Part shown: positions 23,041-28,156 of the stretch, piece by piece
How the letters are laid out: every line of letters begins with the position of its first letter
Numbering within the stretch: position 1 is the first letter of the stretch
NCBI GenBank assembly: GCA_023434095.1
Contig: JAEYTJ010000344.1
Span: 1 to 28,156, forward strand
Length of the DNA stretch: 28,156 nt
Source: Pseudomonadota bacterium
GTDB taxonomy: Bacteria > Pseudomonadota > Alphaproteobacteria > Rhizobiales > Xanthobacteraceae
Direction of reading: 5' to 3'
Notes under the pieces: model-generated
Told to the model about the DNA's origin: nothing
Database searches by the model: none
What the model saw: the letters and a program-made list of their open reading frames with translations, nothing else
Translations under genes and position numbers: made by a program

Positions 23041-23487
23041 ATGCGCCTTGTCATTGGTTCCGATCACGCCGGCTGGATGCTCAAGGGCTCCGTCATCGAC
23101 CATATCCGCAGCCTCGGGCACGAGGTGATCGACGTCGGCTCTTATGACGACAAGCCGGTCGACTTTCCCGATATCGCCCGCCAGGTCGCGGCGAAGGTCA
23201 CCTCGGGCGAAGCGGAACGCGGCATCATGGTCTGCGGCACCGGCGTCGGCGCCTCCATCGCGGCGAACAAGATGAAGGGCATCCGTGCCGCCGTCTGCCA
23301 CGACATCCACTCTGCGCATCAGTCGGTCGAACACGACGACGTCAATGTCATGTGCATCGGCGCGCAGATCATCGGCCCGTGGCTGGCGCAGGATTTGGTG
23401 ACCTCCTATCTCGCGGCAGAGTTCTCGACGGACGAAGATTTCCGCCGTCGGGTCGAGAAGCTGCACCAGATGGACGCGGAAGGCTGA
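23041..23487 (+). CDS. rpiB: RpiB/LacAB-family sugar-phosphate isomerase
   Basis: A 148-residue cytoplasmic isomerase. In the family these interconvert ribose-5-phosphate and ribulose-5-phosphate, or related pairs such as allose-, galactose- or erythrulose-phosphates. Key positions are present: D8-H9 near the start (GSDHAG), the catalytic C65 followed by G-T-G (CGTGVGASIAANK) and H98 in SVEHDD. It starts with ATG after an AGAAGGAAGA ribosome-binding site. Followed after 31 bases by a ribokinase gene, which supports a ribose-type or close pentose substrate. The gene symbol denotes the family; substrate not proven. Confidence 0.9.
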   Translation: MRLVIGSDHAGWMLKGSVIDHIRSLGHEVIDVGSYDDKPVDFPDIARQVAAKVTSGEAERGIMVCGTGVGASIAANKMKGIRAAVCHDIHSAHQSVEHDDVNVMCIGAQIIGPWLAQDLVTSYLAAEFSTDEDFRRRVEKLHQMDAEG

Positions 23488-23518
23488 CACCTATGACCGC
23501 CGCGCGGAGGAGCAGCAC

Positions 23519-24451
23519 GTGATCCTTGTCTTCGGCTCGATCAACATGGACCTCGTCGCCTCCGTTCGGGCGATTCCCCGGCCCGGCGAAACCGTTCTGT
23601 CCCCGGGCTACCGCACGCTTTTTGGCGGCAAGGGAGCGAACCAGGCCGTCGCGGCCGCCCGGATGGGAGGACATGTGACGATGATCGGCCGCATCGGCCG
23701 GGATTCGTTCGGCGAGGCCTGCCGCGCCAACCTCGCCGCCAATGGCGTGGAGACGACGCAGGTGGCCACATGCGACGCGCCGACCGGCTGCGCCTTCATC
23801 ACGGTCGACGAGGCGGGCGAAAACGCCATCACCGTTGCCAGCGGTGCCAATCGCACCCTGGACGCCAACGACCTCCCCTCGGACATTCTCGGGCGGGCGA
23901 CGGTCGCGGTGATGCAGATGGAAGTTCCGCTCGCGTCGAGCCTTGCCGCAGCGCGGCGGGTGAAGAAGGCGGGAGGACGAGTGGTCTGGAACCTCGCGCC
24001 GGCGCCCGCACGACTTGTAGAAGCCGACCTGCGGGACATCCTCGCGACCACGGACGTTCTGGTCGTCAACGAGATCGAGGCGGTGATGGCGGCTGCCGTG
24101 TTGGATGGCGCCACAGATTTCAAAGCCGCCGCGCAGCTTCTTGCGGTGCGGGGCGGCCTGGCCTGCGTGGCGACGGCCGGAGGTGCCGGCGCTTTTATGG
24201 CCACCTTGGACGGCGTGCTGCGCCACGTGCCGGCCATTCCGGTCACCCCGGTCGATACCACGGGAGCTGGCGATACCTTCGTCGGTGTTCTCGCCGGGGA
24301 ACTGGACGCGCAAGTGGGGCTCGAAACGGCCATGCGACGTGCGTGTGCCGCCGCTTCCATGGCGTGTCTGGCGGAAGGCGCGCAGGACGGCATGCCGACC
24401 CGCGAGGCGCTCCAGGGTTGGATGGCAACCCCGCACGCGAAGGTCATCTAA
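23519..24451 (+). CDS. rbsK: Ribokinase-like PfkB-family sugar kinase
   Basis: A 310-residue kinase that phosphorylates a sugar with ATP, probably at the terminal hydroxyl. It has the ribokinase start (V-F-G-S-I-N-M-D), the first PfkB signature GGKGANQAVAAARMGG, a M-E-V-P-L segment in the middle, and the second PfkB signature DTTGAGDTFVG with the catalytic aspartate. It starts with GTG eight bases after GGAGG. Last gene of the block beginning at 18256; it would make the phosphate that the RpiB-like isomerase uses. It converges on the ATP-grasp gene, with 43 bases between and no clear terminator. Confidence 0.9.
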   Translation: MILVFGSINMDLVASVRAIPRPGETVLSPGYRTLFGGKGANQAVAAARMGGHVTMIGRIGRDSFGEACRANLAANGVETTQVATCDAPTGCAFITVDEAGENAITVASGANRTLDANDLPSDILGRATVAVMQMEVPLASSLAAARRVKKAGGRVVWNLAPAPARLVEADLRDILATTDVLVVNEIEAVMAAAVLDGATDFKAAAQLLAVRGGLACVATAGGAGAFMATLDGVLRHVPAIPVTPVDTTGAGDTFVGVLAGELDAQVGLETAMRRACAAASMACLAEGAQDGMPTREALQGWMATPHAKVI

Positions 24452-24494
24452 ACGACCAACGGCTGGGCGCTTGCTCAGACGACCGCCGGCCACT

Positions 24495-25601
24495 TCAAGG
24501 CAAACGCGCCAGCAGCGACTTCAGATAGGCGACCACATGCGTGGCGCGCTCCAGTTCGCCACCGAAGTTGAGCGGGCGGCTGTTGGCTTCGAGAAACCAC
24601 AGGCCGCCCTGTGGATCGAGAACAAAGTCGAACCCCCATTCGTAATGATGGGCCGTATCGCTCGCCGCCAGCCGCTCCGCCAGATCGACCGAGACCGCCT
24701 CGACTTCCTGCATCCTCTCCCGCAGATCCACCGCACCCCGCGCGAGAAAATAGCTCTCCGCCGTCATCAGCGACGCTCCCCGGGAGATCGTCGAAACGAT
24801 CTTGCCGGGCGCGGAGATACGCCCGGTGATGCGGACCACGCGCCACGCACCGCCGGGCTGACGTACGACTTCGGAACGCACGGTTCCCGGCCGGCCGCTG
24901 CCGTCGCGCGTGTCGATGTATCGCTGCACCACGTAGCTGCGGTACGCCATCCGGCCGGCAATGGCCCGACGGACGCTTGCTATGGCCTCGTCGGCGGTCA
25001 CCACCTGTCGCCGATCTTCTCGCACCATTTCCCATTGGCCGCAGCCGTCGGGAATCAGGAACTGCACGCCGATGCCGCGCATGCCGTCATTGGGCTTGAC
25101 GACAATTCCTCCGCCCGACAGCCAGTCCGCAAGCTGGCTCTCGATGCGGTCAGGCTCCAGTACCTCCGAGGGAATGATGGTCCGCTCCCAGACCGTGCCG
25201 ACGAGCAGGCTGGCGACGCCCTGCTTGTCGCGCTTCGCCGCTCCCAGCACCTGGGTCGAGGACCGCAGCCACTCGTCGAGGCGAGCTTCCTCGTTCGTTT
25301 CCGGGTCGCTGACAATGACAGCGACCGGCGCCATTGGCTCGCGCGACGCCCACCACCCCTCCGCGCCCCATCGCCAAGCCGTAATCGTCCCTGTGGCGGG
25401 CTCGCACTCGCTGCTGCGAACGAAGCAGAGATCGACGCGCTGAAGCGCGGCCTCGGCCAGGAGCGCACGTACGCGCGGCGGCTGCATCTTATCGGGTGGG
25501 AAGATTCCGTGGGCGATGACGGCAACGGTCTCCGTTGCCGGTCCCGGAAGGACGGCGCCGTCGGCATATTCGTGGTCCGCTTCCCGTCGTGTACCCTTCA
25601 T
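24495..25601 (-). CDS. YheC/YheD-like ATP-grasp family protein
   Basis: A 368-residue protein with the ATP-grasp layout. Residues 1-150 are an N-terminal region with alternating strands. The nucleotide-binding lysine and glycine-rich loop is VVKPNDGMRGIG (167-178), followed by VVQRYI (224-229), and the metal-binding end is FDFVLDPQGGLWFLEANSRP (324-343) with E338 and N340. The closest family I recognise is YheC/YheD, known from Bacillus as spore-coat-associated proteins of unknown activity. ATP-grasp enzymes join a carboxylate to an amine or thiol through an acyl-phosphate. The start at 25601 has GGAAGGGG ahead. It stands alone, divergent from the helicase gene, with no biosynthetic partner beside it, so the product is unknown. 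Confidence 0.78.
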   Translation of the reverse strand: MKGTRREADHEYADGAVLPGPATETVAVIAHGIFPPDKMQPPRVRALLAEAALQRVDLCFVRSSECEPATGTITAWRWGAEGWWASREPMAPVAVIVSDPETNEEARLDEWLRSSTQVLGAAKRDKQGVASLLVGTVWERTIIPSEVLEPDRIESQLADWLSGGGIVVKPNDGMRGIGVQFLIPDGCGQWEMVREDRRQVVTADEAIASVRRAIAGRMAYRSYVVQRYIDTRDGSGRPGTVRSEVVRQPGGAWRVVRITGRISAPGKIVSTISRGASLMTAESYFLARGAVDLRERMQEVEAVSVDLAERLAASDTAHHYEWGFDFVLDPQGGLWFLEANSRPLNFGGELERATHVVAYLKSLLARLP

Positions 25602-25856
25602 CGATCTGCCCCTTCCGTGAAAGCCCACCGTGCCGCCGCCCGCCCGGCGGCGATGCGCTGTTCGCCGACGAGACAGGTTCGCATGCTGACCTTGCCGCTG
25701 TCGCGGCGCGTTTCAGCCGCACGCCCGCGCGCCGCACGCGGCCGGAATGCGCTGGCAGCAGTAGCGCTGCGACGCCGGCGCGATTAATGAGGGGACTGAC
25801 AGACCGTCCCGGGGCTCTCCAGTGCCCGACGAGACCACGACATAGGCGGACCAGCC

Positions 25857-27971
25857 GTGACTTTCATGACGACCAATCCGGCGCTTGCCCGCGCTCTAGC
25901 CGAGCGGGAATACACCAGCGCGACGCCGGTGCAGCGGGCCGTGCTCGCCCCCGAAGCGGCTGAGCGCGACCTTCTCGTGTCGGCCCAGACGGGGTCGGGC
26001 AAGACGGTAGCCTATGGCCTCGCCATGGCTGAAACGCTGCTGGGTGCGGAAGAACGCCTTCCTCCCGCCGGAGCGCCGCTGGCGCTCGTCGTGGCGCCTA
26101 CGCGCGAACTGGCGCTACAGGTGCAGCGTGAGTTCGGCTGGCTCTATGCCGCGACAGGCGCGCGCGTCGCCTCGTGCGTCGGCGGCATGGACCCGCGCCA
26201 GGAACAGCGCCTGCTCGCCCAGGGGGCGCACATCGTCGTCGGCACGCCCGGGCGCCTGCGTGACCATCTCGAGCGCGGCCGCCTCGACCTCTCGGCGCTA
26301 AAGGTCGCAGTGCTCGACGAAGCCGACGAGATGCTCGACCTCGGTTTCCGCGAAGACCTCGAATTCATTCTCGATGCCACGCCCCCGGAGCGGCGGAGCC
26401 TGCTGTTCTCCGCCACCATGCCGCGCGGCATCACCGCGCTGGCCAAGCGCTACCAGCGCGATGCCCTGCGCATCGAGGTGGCGAGCGCGGAAGGCGGCCA
26501 TGCGGACATCGAGTATCGAACCATCCGCGTCGCGCCGACGGAGATCGACCACGCCGTGGTCAATGTGCTGCGCTTCCACGACACGCCCAGCGCCATCGTA
26601 TTCTGCAACACCCGGGAAGCGGTGCGACGGCTTCACGCGATGCTGCAGGAACGCCAGTTCTCAGCCGTCGCGCTGTCCGGCGAACTGAGCCAGAACGAAC
26701 GCAACCACGCCCTGCAGGCACTGCGTGACGGCCGGGCGCGGGTCTGCGTCGCCACCGATGTCGCCGCCCGCGGCATCGACCTCCCCAATCTCGGCCTCGT
26801 CGTGCATGCCGAATTGCCCAACGACGCGGAGAGCCTCCAGCACCGCAGCGGACGCACCGGCCGTGCGGGGCGCAAAGGGGTCAGTGTGCTTCTCGTGCCG
26901 CCGTTCCGGCGCCGCCGGACCGAGGAACTGATGCGCGGCCTCGGAATCGTGCCGGCATGGTCCGGGCCGCCGACCGCGGAGGAAATCCGCGCGCTCGACC
27001 ATGAACGGATGCTGGGCGACGCGCTGCTCACCGACGAGCCGAACGAGGACGACCTCGCCGCCGGGCGCACCCTGCTGGCTGCCCATGCGCCCGAGCACCT
27101 CGCCGCCGCCCTAGTGCGGCTCTATCGCGCCGGCCTGCCGGCTCCTGAGGAGGTCGCCGACCCCGGTGAGCCCCGCGCCGTGCGCGACCGTGCCGCGGAC
27201 CGCGAGTTTGGCGGCCGGTCGGGTGGGGGCAGCGCGTGGTTCCGGCTCAATGTCGGGCGCCGGAGCAACGCCGATCCGAAATGGCTTCTCCCGCTGATCT
27301 GCCGGCGTGGCAACGTGACCCGCAAGGAGATCGGCGTCATCCGCATCCTCGACGAGGAAACCGCGTTCGAGGTGAGCCTCGCTGCAGCCGATCGCTTCGC
27401 CAAGGCGGCCCGACGGATCGAAGGCGGCGACGTCGTCATCGAGCCGCTACCCGAGGGGCCGCCGGAAGGTCGCTTCCCCAGGCCGCCCCGGGAGCGGACC
27501 GACGGCGCGCGCACGGAGCGGGACAGGCCGGCTTACGCCCAGCGCGAGCGACCGGCCCACGACAAGCCCGTCTACGAGAAGCCCATCCAGAAGTCCCTCC
27601 ACGAGAAGCCGCTTCGCGACCCGGCGCCCCGCCAGGAGCGGACGCAGGGCGCGCCGGGAGACGGCCGGGTGGAGCGCGCGACGACGGATGGCAGGCGTGA
27701 GCGTCCGAAGACGGCGCATCGCAAGGGCGGAGCCGAGAAGCCGCGCGTATGGAATCCTCTGGCCGGCACGGAAAGCGAGCGGCCCGCACGCCCGAAGACG
27801 TTCGAGGGCGGGAAGTCGGGCCGGTTCGAGGACAGGAAGCCGGAAGGCAAAGGCACACCGGGCAGGAAGCCTGGAGGCAAGCCGCCTTTCGACAAGGGCG
27901 CGGAGGGCAGAAAACCTTACACCAAGCCCTCCACGAAGCCCGGTAAGGGCAAGCCGCCGCGCCGTCCGTGA
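25857..27971 (+). CDS. DEAD-box RNA helicase with DbpA-type RNA-binding domain and basic tail
   Basis: A 704-residue ATP-dependent RNA helicase, probably acting in ribosome assembly or cold adaptation. The core has the Q motif (YTSATPVQ), motif I AQTGSGKT (43-50), PTRELALQV, TPGRL, DEAD (154-157), SAT (about 185), ATDVAARGID and HRSGRTGR (329-336). A DbpA-like RNA-binding domain spans about 459-530 (AWFRLNVGRR to EPL). The last 170 residues are a low-complexity tail rich in K, R, P, E and G with EKP repeats, a likely disordered RNA contact. The start is GTG at 25857 or ATG at 25866. Similar long helicases are common in Hyphomicrobiales. Confidence 0.94.
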   Translation: MTFMTTNPALARALAEREYTSATPVQRAVLAPEAAERDLLVSAQTGSGKTVAYGLAMAETLLGAEERLPPAGAPLALVVAPTRELALQVQREFGWLYAATGARVASCVGGMDPRQEQRLLAQGAHIVVGTPGRLRDHLERGRLDLSALKVAVLDEADEMLDLGFREDLEFILDATPPERRSLLFSATMPRGITALAKRYQRDALRIEVASAEGGHADIEYRTIRVAPTEIDHAVVNVLRFHDTPSAIVFCNTREAVRRLHAMLQERQFSAVALSGELSQNERNHALQALRDGRARVCVATDVAARGIDLPNLGLVVHAELPNDAESLQHRSGRTGRAGRKGVSVLLVPPFRRRRTEELMRGLGIVPAWSGPPTAEEIRALDHERMLGDALLTDEPNEDDLAAGRTLLAAHAPEHLAAALVRLYRAGLPAPEEVADPGEPRAVRDRAADREFGGRSGGGSAWFRLNVGRRSNADPKWLLPLICRRGNVTRKEIGVIRILDEETAFEVSLAAADRFAKAARRIEGGDVVIEPLPEGPPEGRFPRPPRERTDGARTERDRPAYAQRERPAHDKPVYEKPIQKSLHEKPLRDPAPRQERTQGAPGDGRVERATTDGRRERPKTAHRKGGAEKPRVWNPLAGTESERPARPKTFEGGKSGRFEDRKPEGKGTPGRKPGGKPPFDKGAEGRKPYTKPSTKPGKGKPPRRP

Positions 27972-28030
27972 AGCCCAAGGCCGGGCCTTCAAACGAGGCC
28001 GGACCCTGCTGGAGCGTGCTCACAAAAGCA

Positions 28031-28062
28031 AACGGGACGCCGGCGTGACGCCGCGTCCCGTT
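28031..28062 (-). terminator. Strong hairpin between the helicase and the next convergent gene
   Basis: A perfect 10-bp stem, AACGGGACGC (28031-28040) with GCGTCCCGTT (28053-28062), encloses a second 4-bp stem GGCG/CGCC with loop TGA. On the minus strand the stem is followed by GCTTTTG, on the plus strand by TCAG. It best fits a terminator for the minus-strand gene that ends at 28118, and may also end the helicase transcript. Confidence 0.65.
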
Positions 28063-28117
28063 CAGACAGCCCCTCGCCGGCACCCGATGATCCCCACCGA
28101 GAGCCGGCCGAGGTCTT

Positions 28118-28156
28118 TCAGACGACCTTGACGGTCAGCGTGCCGACGCCGTCGAC
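28118..28156 (-). CDS. C-terminal end of an unidentified minus-strand gene
   Basis: Thirteen codons at the window edge read V-D-G-V-G-T-L-T-V-K-V-V then TGA on the minus strand. The reading is short, but the stop lies 55 bases before the strong hairpin, the strand fits the T-rich side of it, and the residues look like an ordinary protein end. Family cannot be told. Confidence 0.4.
   Translation of the reverse strand, partial: VDGVGTLTVKVV

Noticed and set aside
24105..25787. 560-codon plus-strand open frame across the end of rbsK and the ATP-grasp gene
   Set aside because: It runs out of frame through the kinase and antisense to the ATP-grasp gene; the composition is not protein-like.
27480..27960. 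Repetitive tail of the helicase as a possible repeat array
   Set aside because: The repeats are loose, codon-level EKP/KPG-type low complexity inside a coding frame, not a DNA repeat array or CRISPR.
1..28156. Search for insertion sequences, integrases, phage genes or CRISPR arrays
   Set aside because: None seen by eye; all larger frames are explained by metabolic or housekeeping genes or their shadows.

Overview
The window is GC-rich, densely packed bacterial DNA. Its gene content suggests an alphaproteobacterium of the order Hyphomicrobiales (Xanthobacteraceae-like, e.g. Ancylobacter/Starkeya relatives). The signs are a class I lysyl-tRNA synthetase, a secreted CVNH protein, a PaoABC-type aldehyde oxidoreductase and many long, meaningless antisense open frames typical of very GC-rich DNA. 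The taxonomic placement is inference from gene families, not a search result. It looks like chromosome: housekeeping genes (lysK, a tRNA-Gly, an sco gene, a DEAD-box helicase) alternate with accessory metabolic clusters. I saw no transposase, integrase, phage gene or CRISPR array.

Layout. 1-3126: the end of a membrane protein, an orphan thiamine-diphosphate enzyme, a secreted CVNH protein and a small membrane protein. 3129-5801: class I lysyl-tRNA synthetase and an orphan amino-acid-type binding protein. 5921-7877: a membrane glycosyltransferase with an N-terminal MshEN-like domain, broken by one extra base in an 8-C run. 7822-9639: Sco copper chaperone, a tiny membrane protein and a GhrA-like hydroxyacid dehydrogenase. 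9751-13574: a complete three-gene periplasmic aldehyde oxidoreductase (paoABC type). 13867-13940: tRNA-Gly(CCC). 14297-17970: a three-gene cluster coding for a LodA/GoxA-like cysteine-tryptophylquinone oxidase with a Tat signal, its LodB-like flavoprotein and a RidA-family protein with a signal peptide. 18256-24451: an eight-gene same-strand block with an FCD/GntR regulator, a beta-hydroxyacid dehydrogenase, a complete polar-amino-acid ABC importer, an RpiB-type isomerase and a ribokinase. 24495-27971: a YheC/YheD-type ATP-grasp protein divergent from a DbpA-like helicase. 28118-28156: the end of a further minus-strand gene.

How the parts work together. The most interesting stretch is 14297-24451. 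On one side is an apparently exported amino-acid/amine oxidase that would release imine products and hydrogen peroxide, and it is co-transcribed with an apparently exported RidA, a family that hydrolyses imines. On the other side, across a 285-bp divergent intergenic region carrying two clear inverted repeats, is an operon that pairs an amino-acid-class importer with ribose-type phosphorylation and isomerisation enzymes. Neither substrate can be read from the sequence. Other points worth a look are two mutually exclusive hairpins over the start of the gene after lysK, and the homopolymer frameshift in the glycosyltransferase.
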